Positions 16,428 through 24,069 of a stretch of 24,215 bases of DNA are shown piece by piece (within the stretch, counting starts at the first letter, position 1; each line of letters begins with the position of its first letter). The stretch comes from an uncultured Treponema sp. (GTDB lineage Bacteria > Spirochaetota > Spirochaetia > Treponematales > Treponemataceae): contig CALINC010000031.1 of NCBI GenBank assembly GCA_938045195.1, forward strand, positions 1 through 24,215, in the 5' to 3' direction. Both the position numbers and the translations under genes were made by a program. The notes beneath the pieces are model-generated. The model did no database searches and was not told the origin of the DNA. It worked only from the letters and a program-made list of their open reading frames with translations.

Positions 16428-17297
16428 ATGAAAATATTGTGTACGGGTGCAACAGGTTTTATCGGTTCAAATCTTGTCCCTGCTCTTTTAACTCAAAGGC
16501 ATACTGTTGCTGTTTTAAAAAGAAAGACATCAGGTTTAAAACATCTTGAAAATTATAAAGGGAGTATTACTACTTATGATTATTCAGCCTATTCCGATAT
16601 ATATGAAGTTTTACAAGAAAGTAAACCTGATTTGCTAATTCATTTGGCTACTTTATACGTAAACAAACATACTGAAGAAGATGTACAGCCTATTTTGGAT
16701 TCAAATATATGTTTTGGAATGCATATTTTGGAAGCTATGAAAAGAAGCGGAGTATCAAAGATACTAAATTTCGGTACACGCTGGCAGCATATTAATAACG
16801 AATTATATAACCCTGCTAATTTGTATGCAGCAACAAAGCAGGCTTTTTACGATATTCTTCGTTGGTATAATAAAGACGGTATTATGTCAAAAACACTTGA
16901 GTTATGTGATACATTCGGTCCGAATGATATACGTAAGAAAATAGTTAATTTACTTGTTGAAGCATGTAAAAATAAAAAAATGATAGATCTTTCTCCTGGT
17001 GAACAAATTTTGGATATTACCTATGTTGATAGCTTGGTAGAATATATTATCGCCAATATAGAAAATGATATTTTTTTTGATAATGCAGTAATCCAGATTG
17101 CGGGCTCAGAAATTAAATTAAAAGATTTAGGTAATATTATTGAAGATGCTTGCGGGGTAAGAGGTTTTTTTAATTGGGGTAAAATATGTTACCGTGAAAA
17201 TGAAATAATGAAACCTCCTTTATGTAGTAATTTAAATATTGCTAAGCTTGGAAAAAAAATAGAAAATGATATTATTCCACTTATAAATAATGTATAA
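16428..17297 (+). CDS. SDR-family CDP-3,6-dideoxyhexose reductase/synthase
   Basis: An extended short-chain dehydrogenase of 289 residues that would reduce the 4-keto group of the CDP-dideoxy sugar to the final product. The Rossmann loop GATGFIGSN is at the N-terminus, IHLATLYVNK follows, NFGTRWQH supplies the Thr that replaces the usual Ser, and YAATK gives Tyr133 and Lys137. A late segment ENEIM resembles that in abequose synthase (RfbJ). With the upstream RmlC-like enzyme it fits AscF, giving CDP-L-ascarylose; without epimerisation it would be an abequose or paratose synthase. ATG 16428 follows AAAGGTG at 16413-16419 and starts 1 base after the preceding stop. Confidence 0.85.
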   Translation: MKILCTGATGFIGSNLVPALLTQRHTVAVLKRKTSGLKHLENYKGSITTYDYSAYSDIYEVLQESKPDLLIHLATLYVNKHTEEDVQPILDSNICFGMHILEAMKRSGVSKILNFGTRWQHINNELYNPANLYAATKQAFYDILRWYNKDGIMSKTLELCDTFGPNDIRKKIVNLLVEACKNKKMIDLSPGEQILDITYVDSLVEYIIANIENDIFFDNAVIQIAGSEIKLKDLGNIIEDACGVRGFFNWGKICYRENEIMKPPLCSNLNIAKLGKKIENDIIPLINNV

Positions 17298-17316
17298 TGT
17301 GTAGAGTATATTAAGT

Positions 17317-18018
17317 ATGAATTTTATGCAAAATATGCTGCGTATTGCAAGAAAAATACGAGGTATCTTCTTCCCCCCCCCCGTAGAATATGAAATTTTT
17401 TTGGAAAAATTCTATATGAAATTCAAAAATCCTAACTTTTGGCCTGCAGGGATATATGATATAAATAAAATGGAATTAAGTAAACACTCTTATGGAAGAC
17501 TAAATCTTGCTTATGTGGATAGTGGTATCTTAAAAATAGGCAAATGTTGCTCAATTGCTGAAGATGTAGTTTTTTTATTAGGTGGACATCATCCTTATCA
17601 GACAGTATCTACCTTTCCATTTAATGTTTATTATTCCGAAAAAACAAAAAAAAATACTAAAGATATATTTAAGAATCTTGATATAGAAAAATTAAAAGAT
17701 GAAGAATCCATTACAGTTAATGATGATGTATGGATAGGGCATAAGGCTTTTATTTTACCAGGCATAACCATAGGACAAGGTGCTATAGTCGGCGCCTGTG
17801 CAGTAGTTACAAAGGATGTTCCACCTTATTCAATTGTAGCCGGTAATCCTGCACGAATTGTAAAATATAGGTTTAATGAAAATATCATAAAAGAATTATT
17901 ATCTTTTGCCGATTATTCAAAGCTTACAGAGGAGAAAGTTATGAAGTACATGGATTTTTTGCTCACAGAGCCACTTACTGAGGAAAATATTGATAAATTT
18001 AGAGAAATATTTGATTAG
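17317..18018 (+). CDS. CatB-like left-handed beta-helix O-acetyltransferase, C10 tract in frame (ON)
   Basis: A 233-residue acetyltransferase of the hexapeptide-repeat xenobiotic/CatB group, expected to acetylate the glycan with acetyl-CoA. LGGHHPY (His91/His92) carries the catalytic His. Hexapeptide turns follow (ITVNDDVWIGHKAFILPGI, TIGQGAIVGACAVVTKDV), ending in PPYSIVAGNPARIVKYRF, which is diagnostic. Codons 19-22 contain ten consecutive C residues, read as Phe-Pro-Pro-Pro. Losing one C gives CCG TAG directly and gaining one gives CGT AGA ATA TGA, so both neighbours in length are null. The gene is ON as sequenced. ATG 17317 has only a weak upstream TAGAG. Confidence 0.9.
   Translation: MNFMQNMLRIARKIRGIFFPPPVEYEIFLEKFYMKFKNPNFWPAGIYDINKMELSKHSYGRLNLAYVDSGILKIGKCCSIAEDVVFLLGGHHPYQTVSTFPFNVYYSEKTKKNTKDIFKNLDIEKLKDEESITVNDDVWIGHKAFILPGITIGQGAIVGACAVVTKDVPPYSIVAGNPARIVKYRFNENIIKELLSFADYSKLTEEKVMKYMDFLLTEPLTEENIDKFREIFD
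17373..17382 (+). repeat. C10 homopolymer near the start of the acetyltransferase
   Basis: Ten consecutive C residues, the longest G/C run in the window, at codons 19-22. Stop codons lie immediately downstream in both other frames (TAG at C9, TGA at C11). Length and position are typical of a hypermutable contingency tract. Confidence 0.9.
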
Positions 18019-18027
18019 GATATGTCT

Positions 18028-19263
18028 ATGAAAAATGAAATTGTACCAAGGTATTCAATTATATTACCGGTAAAAAATGTAAGACCTTATATTGAGTCAG
18101 TCATTAATTCTGTATTATCACAAAATTATTCGGATTATGAACTAATTATTAGTGATAATCAATCCGATGATGGTACTTCCGAATATGTAGATACAGTCAA
18201 TCATAAAAATGTAAAAATATTTCACACACCACGGTCTTTTACTATTGCCGAACATTTTGATTGGGCTCAGTCTCATGCTATCGGAACATGGCAGATATAT
18301 TTAGGGGGGGATGATGCTCTTCAACCATATTTTTTTATTTTGGCTGATAAGCTTGCTGCAATAGCTGAATCAAAAAAAATACAAGCTATTTCAAGCAGAC
18401 GCGTTTTTTATTTTTGGAAAGATTGCTATGAAAAATATGGTGACGTATGTATATCATATTCGGCAGAAAACAAATATAAAATATTATCAGCTAAAAAAGA
18501 AATGTATAAAGCTTTATACAGCAAATTACCGTGTGGATATTTTGATTTACCTCAAATGTATACAACATCACTTTTTCATAGGTCTCTTATAGACAATGTA
18601 AAAAAAGTACAACGAGGATTCTTTTTACATCCATATACGGTACAGGATGCTAATCTGGCAGCGATATCTGTATTGTTTTCAAAAAAAATACTTCGCTCTG
18701 AAATACCATTGGGCTGGGTCGGCACTTCTCCTAAAACAGCTTTGAGAGAAAAAACATGGAATGATAATTTTAAATTGAGATCTGAAACAGGAGATTTTAA
18801 TATTGAATCTGCTGAATTATATTTATGGGATGCTTTATTAACTATTATGGAAACTGTTCCGAACTTAAAAATAAAAAAACTTTTTTCTTCTTTTTTAAAA
18901 GTTAAAATGTTTTCATCTATACTTGCAAATATTGAATATGCAAAAGAACCAAGTAAGTATGACGCTTTGTTAAAAGTAATAAAAGTAAATAATTGTAATA
19001 TAACAGTTGTTAAATTATATAGTAAAATTTCTGTTATTTATATAAAAATTTTGAATTTCATAAGATGTATACTTTTTTTCCCTTGGCGTTGTATCAGATA
19101 TATTTTAAGACGTATTCCTTTCACTAAAAAATACTTTATAAAAAGCGATATTAGTCTGTATATTTCTTGGAATGATGATCCCAATATGACAATGCAAAAA
19201 GCATCAAAAATGGTTATGGATTTGATAAATAAAAACATAAATTTTGAAGAACTTAAAATGTAA
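18028..19263 (+). CDS. Glycosyltransferase family 2 with a G7 tract at its catalytic motif (ON)
   Basis: A 411-residue GT-A enzyme. The N-terminus YSIILPVKNVRPYI and the IISDNQSDDGT segment define the GT2 fold. The metal-binding LGGDD is at residues 92-96, and its two Gly codons plus the first base of Asp form a G7 run (18304-18310). G8 would give GGA TGA at once; G6 would end about twenty codons later. The C-terminus (ILNFIRCILFFPWRCIRYILRR) is a hydrophobic-basic helix likely to sit on the membrane. ATG 18028 is favoured over ATG 18022 because AGGA at 18017-18020 is 7 bases upstream of it. It follows the acetyltransferase by 9 bases. Confidence 0.88.
   Translation: MKNEIVPRYSIILPVKNVRPYIESVINSVLSQNYSDYELIISDNQSDDGTSEYVDTVNHKNVKIFHTPRSFTIAEHFDWAQSHAIGTWQIYLGGDDALQPYFFILADKLAAIAESKKIQAISSRRVFYFWKDCYEKYGDVCISYSAENKYKILSAKKEMYKALYSKLPCGYFDLPQMYTTSLFHRSLIDNVKKVQRGFFLHPYTVQDANLAAISVLFSKKILRSEIPLGWVGTSPKTALREKTWNDNFKLRSETGDFNIESAELYLWDALLTIMETVPNLKIKKLFSSFLKVKMFSSILANIEYAKEPSKYDALLKVIKVNNCNITVVKLYSKISVIYIKILNFIRCILFFPWRCIRYILRRIPFTKKYFIKSDISLYISWNDDPNMTMQKASKMVMDLINKNINFEELKM
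18304..18310 (+). repeat. G7 homopolymer in a GT2 catalytic motif
   Basis: Seven consecutive G residues encoding the two Gly and part of the first Asp of GGDD. The conserved motif partly dictates the bases, but GGN codons could avoid a run, as AT-rich neighbours do. Length changes of one base truncate the enzyme inside its catalytic domain. Confidence 0.75.
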
Positions 19264-19320
19264 TAAACCTGTTTATAATTGATTAGTTAATTTTAATAAA
19301 AATTACTAAAATAAAATTAA

Positions 19321-19345
19321 AACTCAATGTTACTGTTATTGAGTT
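19321..19345. repeat. Inverted repeat upstream of a GT2 gene
   Basis: An 8-base perfect stem (AACTCAAT / ATTGAGTT) with a 9-base loop lies in the 107-base gap before the GT2 at 19371. It is followed by A residues, not T residues, so it is not a rho-independent terminator on the plus strand. It may be an operator or attenuator-like element, or chance. The gap has only weak promoter-like hexamers. Confidence 0.4.
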
Positions 19346-19370
19346 AAAAAATATAGTAATTGACGCCATT

Positions 19371-20396
19371 ATGAATAAACTCACAGTCTTAATGCCTTCT
19401 TATAATCGAGGGTCGTATATTATTGGAGCTGTAACATCCGTCTTAAACCAAAAAACTGATTTTGGCGTTAAGCTTATTATAACGGACGATTGTTCGACGG
19501 ATGGGACTATTGAAATAATAAAAGAACTACAAAGGCAATATCCCGAAAAAATTGAAATAATTTTATCCGAAAAAAACGAACGGCTTCTTGCTAACATTCT
19601 TAAAGCTCAAGTAAGGGTGCGGACTGAATATTTTTGTGTGCTCGATCCGGACGATTATTATACTGATGAGTTTTTTTTACAAAAAGCGGTTGATTTCCTT
19701 GATGCTCATAAAGATTTTACAATTTATAGCTCTAATTGTATGATGTTGTATGAGAACAAAACCGAAAAGCCGTTTATTGAAAGTAATGTAAAAGAAGCTA
19801 TATTTGATTTTAATGATTTATTGCAAGATAAAGTTATTATAACGCAAACTGCCGGAAGCATTTTTAGAAATATCGTGTATAATAATGGTATTCCTCAGAT
19901 AATAAAAGAATCTATAGGTACGCCGAGCGAATCGTCTTTTCGTGCCGATACCGAACGCTATATATTTCATTTGAAAAAAGGAAAGGCTTTTTTTAAAAAT
20001 GAGATTGTTGCCGTATATAGGATACATAAAGATGGAATATGGACAAAAGAAAATCAATTTCACCGTAACTTACTTGCTGCACAGGCTTATTATGATTATT
20101 TTAGATACTTCAACTATACTCATGCCGAGTATTTTATACGTCATTCATTGTTTTATACAAAAGAATGTTTTGAAGAATTAAAAAAAGCAATAGATAAAAA
20201 CGAATTTACACAAACGATTATGCAATCTGATGTAGAACAGTTATTTTCCATAATCATCGAAGATGAAAAATATTTTAACAAAACAGCTAAGGGTAATGAC
20301 AAACTGTATATAAAAAAATCTTTAACGGCAAGAAAAGTAATCAAGTATCTGTTGCCATACGGTTTTGTACGGCTGATTCAAAAAATAAGGAGATAA
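19371..20396 (+). CDS. Glycosyltransferase family 2
   Basis: A 341-residue GT-A enzyme. LTVLMPSYNRGSYI and IITDDCSTDGT form the nucleotide-binding half, and LDPDDYYTD (Asp92, Asp94, Asp95) is the metal-binding motif. The middle region contains the RADTERYIFHLKKG acidic segment in place of the usual ED motif. The C-terminal tail LPYGFVRLIQKIRR is nearly identical to that of the GT2 at 8986, although the catalytic domains differ. The ATG at 19371 lacks a good ribosome binding site. It is preceded by the longest non-coding gap in the block after its left end, so a separate promoter is possible. The stop is 1 base from the next ATG. Confidence 0.9.
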   Translation: MNKLTVLMPSYNRGSYIIGAVTSVLNQKTDFGVKLIITDDCSTDGTIEIIKELQRQYPEKIEIILSEKNERLLANILKAQVRVRTEYFCVLDPDDYYTDEFFLQKAVDFLDAHKDFTIYSSNCMMLYENKTEKPFIESNVKEAIFDFNDLLQDKVIITQTAGSIFRNIVYNNGIPQIIKESIGTPSESSFRADTERYIFHLKKGKAFFKNEIVAVYRIHKDGIWTKENQFHRNLLAAQAYYDYFRYFNYTHAEYFIRHSLFYTKECFEELKKAIDKNEFTQTIMQSDVEQLFSIIIEDEKYFNKTAKGNDKLYIKKSLTARKVIKYLLPYGFVRLIQKIRR

Positions 20397-20397
20397 T

Positions 20398-21744
20398 ATG
20401 CCCCCCCAAATAATTATAGGTACTTCCAGTTTTGCGCAATCAGGAGGTTCCGCTATTACAAATATTTTAGAAGAATTTTCTGCCTTTTCAGTTCTTAAGG
20501 GTGGAGCGGAATTTGAATGTAAATTTTTTACCGAAAATATATTTGCTTTGGAAACTGCTTTGAAAATAGGTAACGGTATAGATAAGGCTGTGAAAGCTTT
20601 TTTATATAATGCACTACAAGTTTCAAAGGATATTGATTATAAAAATAATTTCGGACCCGATTTTTTAAATTATACAATTGAATATGTAAATTCCGTTACG
20701 GAAAATTATCTAGGTGCCGTTCATAAAGATTATGATTATGCCTTTCTTGATCCGGCTGAACATGCTATATTCTCAAAAGCACAAAAGCTTTATAATTATA
20801 AGTACGGTAAACGCTCTTACGAAGCCTATGAACCGTACCATTGGGAGCCTTCTTACGCTCCTTTTGGAAAAGTATATTACGGTAATTTTCCGAATGATTT
20901 TTATGATAAAACCCAAAAATATATAGAAAAAGTATTTTCGCCTCTTTATGAAAATGGAAAGAATTATATACTTGCAGATGCTATTTATAGTGCAACTACA
21001 ATAACACCGCAAGAATTAATGTACTATAAAGATTCAAAGGCATTAATTGCCAATAGGGATCCTCGTGATTTATATGTGATGAATAAAGAAATATACGGCG
21101 AGTGGTTTATTCCGACTTGGAATGTAGAAGCTTGGATTAAATATTATAAAAATAGACGGCAAAGTATTAAACCTCAAAAAGAAAACAATAAAGATAATAT
21201 CTTACATCTTCAATTTGAAGAGCTTATTTACAATTATGAAGAAAGTTTAGCAAAAATTAAAGAGTTTTTAAACTTAAAAGATTCGGAGCATACAAAAAAA
21301 GGACAAATCTTTATTCCGGAAAAATCACAGACGAACACTCAAATGTTTAGAAAGTATCCGCAGTATTTAAAAGATATTGAAAAAATAGAGAAGGAATTGT
21401 CTGAATTCTGTTATCCTTACTCTGAAGCACAAATACGCCATTTTCTTCCCGAAGAAATAAAAAGTGAACACCGAGAAACACTGGAAGATATACGCAAAAC
21501 CGTTTGTATTTTTCAAAAAACAGGAAAGTTGCCGTTTTCAAATATAAAAGGGGCAGGTATTTTTACAATTCTTTCTAAAAATATACAAACATTTAAAAAC
21601 CGCAAGACTATAACGGCATATATAAAAGGTTGTATTAAAATTATAATGGGTTTGTGTCTTTTTCCATTTGATTTTATTTATCAGCTTATTTCAATTAAAA
21701 AATATCAAAATGATAATAAAAACAGAACAATCGAATTTAAATAA
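20398..21744 (+). CDS. Sulfotransferase-like protein with a C7 tract after its start codon (ON)
   Basis: A 448-residue protein that looks like a PAPS-dependent carbohydrate sulfotransferase. The N-terminal IIIGTSSFAQSGGSAITNIL matches the 5'-phosphosulfate-binding loop, and ALIANRDPRDLYV (Arg220 to Asp224) matches the 3'-phosphate-binding element. ILHLQFEELIYNYEESLAKI is the usual following strand and helix. The C-terminal 100 residues are basic and include a hydrophobic stretch (IIMGLCLFPFDFIYQLI), probably a membrane contact. Codons 2-4 contain seven C residues directly after ATG. C6 gives TAA within four codons and C8 ends after about 33 codons. Sulfation is a prediction; the acceptor is unknown. 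Confidence 0.75.
   Translation: MPPQIIIGTSSFAQSGGSAITNILEEFSAFSVLKGGAEFECKFFTENIFALETALKIGNGIDKAVKAFLYNALQVSKDIDYKNNFGPDFLNYTIEYVNSVTENYLGAVHKDYDYAFLDPAEHAIFSKAQKLYNYKYGKRSYEAYEPYHWEPSYAPFGKVYYGNFPNDFYDKTQKYIEKVFSPLYENGKNYILADAIYSATTITPQELMYYKDSKALIANRDPRDLYVMNKEIYGEWFIPTWNVEAWIKYYKNRRQSIKPQKENNKDNILHLQFEELIYNYEESLAKIKEFLNLKDSEHTKKGQIFIPEKSQTNTQMFRKYPQYLKDIEKIEKELSEFCYPYSEAQIRHFLPEEIKSEHRETLEDIRKTVCIFQKTGKLPFSNIKGAGIFTILSKNIQTFKNRKTITAYIKGCIKIIMGLCLFPFDFIYQLISIKKYQNDNKNRTIEFK
20401..20407 (+). repeat. C7 homopolymer directly after the sulfotransferase start codon
   Basis: Seven consecutive C residues form codons 2, 3 and the first base of codon 4. Any one-base change moves the start codon out of frame with the rest of the gene, leading to an early stop in either direction. 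Confidence 0.75.
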
Positions 21745-21758
21745 TGTAGTCGAAATAT

Positions 21759-23006
21759 ATGTTAAAATATAAAATTGCAGTAGCCGGAACCGGCTATGTC
21801 GGATTAAGTATTGCCGTTCTCCTTTCGCAGCATAATGAAGTTTATGCGGTAGATATAGTATCTGACAGGGTTAATCTTATAAATAATAAAAAATCTCCTA
21901 TTCAGGATAAGGAGATCGAAGATTATCTTTTAACAAAACCGCTTAATCTTAAAGCTACGCTTGATGCAGCTTCTGCATATTCTAATGCGGATTTTGTTGT
22001 AATTGCGACACCTACTAATTATGATCCGCAAAAAAATTTTTTTGATACAAGTGCTGTTGAAACCGTAATAAAACTTGTTATGCATTATAATCCTAATGCT
22101 GTTATGGTTATCAAATCTACTATTCCGGTCGGTTTTACAAAAACAATACGGGAAAAAACCGGAAGCAAAAATATTTTATTTAGTCCGGAGTTTTTACGTG
22201 AAAGTAATGCTCTTTTTGATAACCTTCATCCAAGCAGAATTATTGTAGGTACCGATTTAGAAGATAAAAGACTCACTGAGGCAGCTAAAGAATTTGCCCG
22301 ATTATTGCAAGAAGGGGCTGTCAAAGAAAATATTGATACACTATTTATGGATTTTACTGAGGCGGAAGCTGTAAAGCTATTTGCAAATACCTATCTGGCT
22401 CTGCGAGTGAGCTTTTTTAATGAGCTTGATACTTATGCAGAACTGAAGGGACTGAATACTCAGTCTATAATAAACGGTGTTTGTCTTGATCCTAGGATAG
22501 GACTTTTTTATAATAATCCTTCGTTTGGATATGGCGGTTATTGCCTTCCAAAAGATACAAAGCAGCTTTTAGCTAACTATCAGGATGTCCCGCAAAATCT
22601 TATTCAAGCGATTGTGGAGTCCAATAGAACGCGGAAAGATTTTATTGCCGATAGAATTTTGCAAAAAGCCGGATATTATGATTATTCTGCTTCGGTTTCT
22701 TTTGATTCTTTCTCCGAAAAGAAGATAACTATAGGCGTCTATCGTCTTATTATGAAATCAAATAGCGATAACTTTCGCCAAAGTTCAATTCAAGGTATTA
22801 TGAAACGTATTAAAGCAAAAGGTGCTGATGTTATCATATATGAACCTAATTTAAATGACGACGAAACATTTTTCGGTAGTCTTGTTGTAAATGATTTGGA
22901 AAAATTTAAAAAAATGAGTGCAGTTATAATTGCAAACCGTTATGATTCTTTACTTGCCGATGTTCAAGAAAAAATATATACGCGGGATTTATTTGGAAGG
23001 GACTAG
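21759..23006 (+). CDS. ugd: UDP-glucose 6-dehydrogenase
   Basis: Oxidises UDP-glucose to UDP-glucuronic acid with two NAD, giving an acidic sugar for the glycan. The 415-residue sequence follows the E. coli Ugd pattern closely: AVAGTGYVGLS at the N-terminus, VIATPTNYDP, VIKSTIPVGFT, FSPEFLRES, DNLHPSRIIVG, KLFANTYLALRV, and the catalytic FGYGGYCLPKDTKQL with Cys262. The late GVYRLIMKS and IYEPN segments and the ending YTRDLFG are typical of UDP-glucose, not UDP-ManNAc, dehydrogenases. A short insertion near residues 302-318 is unusual. ATG 21759 starts 14 bases after the previous stop with no clear ribosome binding site. Confidence 0.95.
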   Translation: MLKYKIAVAGTGYVGLSIAVLLSQHNEVYAVDIVSDRVNLINNKKSPIQDKEIEDYLLTKPLNLKATLDAASAYSNADFVVIATPTNYDPQKNFFDTSAVETVIKLVMHYNPNAVMVIKSTIPVGFTKTIREKTGSKNILFSPEFLRESNALFDNLHPSRIIVGTDLEDKRLTEAAKEFARLLQEGAVKENIDTLFMDFTEAEAVKLFANTYLALRVSFFNELDTYAELKGLNTQSIINGVCLDPRIGLFYNNPSFGYGGYCLPKDTKQLLANYQDVPQNLIQAIVESNRTRKDFIADRILQKAGYYDYSASVSFDSFSEKKITIGVYRLIMKSNSDNFRQSSIQGIMKRIKAKGADVIIYEPNLNDDETFFGSLVVNDLEKFKKMSAVIIANRYDSLLADVQEKIYTRDLFGRD

Positions 23007-23014
23007 GGTTTGAT

Positions 23015-24040
23015 ATGAATACGAAAATCACGGTAGTAATTCCTACATATAATAAAGCTGCTTATATTTCTCAAACAATCGAAAGTATTTTAAGGCAAAC
23101 CTATCAGGATTTTGAAATTGTCATAATAGACGATTGCTCAAAAGATGATACTGAACTTGTTGTTCAAAAATACTTGTCGGAGAAAATTCGTTATTTTAAG
23201 CATACTAGAAATTGGGGACCCGGAGCAACTTTTAATGATGGAATTGAAAAGTCAAATACGGAATATATAACTTTGATTGCAAGTGATGATGTTTTACTTC
23301 CGAATCATCTTGAACAAGTAATGCTTCAATTTAAAAAAGATGATTTAGTTGAAACGGTTTTTCCAAGGCTTAAAGTAATAGACGAAAGTGGTAATGATTT
23401 AAATGAAATTATTCAACAACCTTTTTTTGATAAGTATAAGATACTTAATCATCTTTTTTATGCAGGGAACGATATTCCTTCTCCCGGTGTTTCCTTTAAA
23501 AAAACTTTGTTTAAGAAAACTGCTGCTTATAATCAGAATTTGATTATGATGCATGACTATGATTTGAATGTACGCTGTCTTATACACGGAAAAACGGCTG
23601 TAGTTAATGAGCCTACTGTTTTTTATAGGAGATTTTCAAATCCAATAATAAATTTAAGCGGTAAAACAAGATGGCTTGATATGTGCCGTTCTATTGAAAG
23701 TAAATTTGTCCTTGATAATTATTTAAGCTTAGACTATGATGAAATAAAAAAAGTTTTTCCGCAGTTAAAAACGTGTAATCAAGAAGAGATAAAATTCAGA
23801 CTGCTTATTGATACTTGTAAAAATAAACAGTTGCGTTTAAGTTCTTGGGCATTTGAGCGTCTTATTACATATCTTGAAAATAATAAAGATTTTTTTAGTA
23901 CTAATGTGTTTGATTTTCAATACAAAGATTATATTGACTTATATAAAGTAAATGCAAAAAATATTATAGGAAAGACTCATAAAGAAAAATTATATAATGA
24001 TGCAAAAATATTGATAAAAAAAATGTTCGGGTTGTATTAA
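23015..24040 (+). CDS. Glycosyltransferase family 2
   Basis: A 341-residue GT-A enzyme. ITVVIPTYNKAAYI and VIIDDCSKDDT form the nucleotide-binding part, SDD at residues 90-92 is the metal site, and MHDYDLNVRCL gives the catalytic-region acidic residues. The rest is helical and basic toward the end, finishing with a short amphipathic helix (AKILIKKMFGLY). ATG 23015 follows AGGG at 23005-23008, 8 bases after the ugd stop, so it is coupled to ugd. Being next to ugd makes it a candidate for glucuronic acid transfer, which is inference from position only. Confidence 0.92.
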   Translation: MNTKITVVIPTYNKAAYISQTIESILRQTYQDFEIVIIDDCSKDDTELVVQKYLSEKIRYFKHTRNWGPGATFNDGIEKSNTEYITLIASDDVLLPNHLEQVMLQFKKDDLVETVFPRLKVIDESGNDLNEIIQQPFFDKYKILNHLFYAGNDIPSPGVSFKKTLFKKTAAYNQNLIMMHDYDLNVRCLIHGKTAVVNEPTVFYRRFSNPIINLSGKTRWLDMCRSIESKFVLDNYLSLDYDEIKKVFPQLKTCNQEEIKFRLLIDTCKNKQLRLSSWAFERLITYLENNKDFFSTNVFDFQYKDYIDLYKVNAKNIIGKTHKEKLYNDAKILIKKMFGLY

Positions 24041-24069
24041 ACTGTTTTAGTTGATATTCGAGGATAGAT

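Noticed and set aside
19321..19345. Rho-independent terminator before the GT2 at 19371
   Set aside because: The stem is only 8 AT-rich base pairs and is followed by A residues on the plus strand, so it lacks the required U-tract in the transcript.
21759..23006. UDP-ManNAc dehydrogenase (WecC) acting after WecB
   Set aside because: The motifs around the catalytic Cys and the late YRLIMKS and YTRDLFG segments match UDP-glucose dehydrogenase, not WecC.
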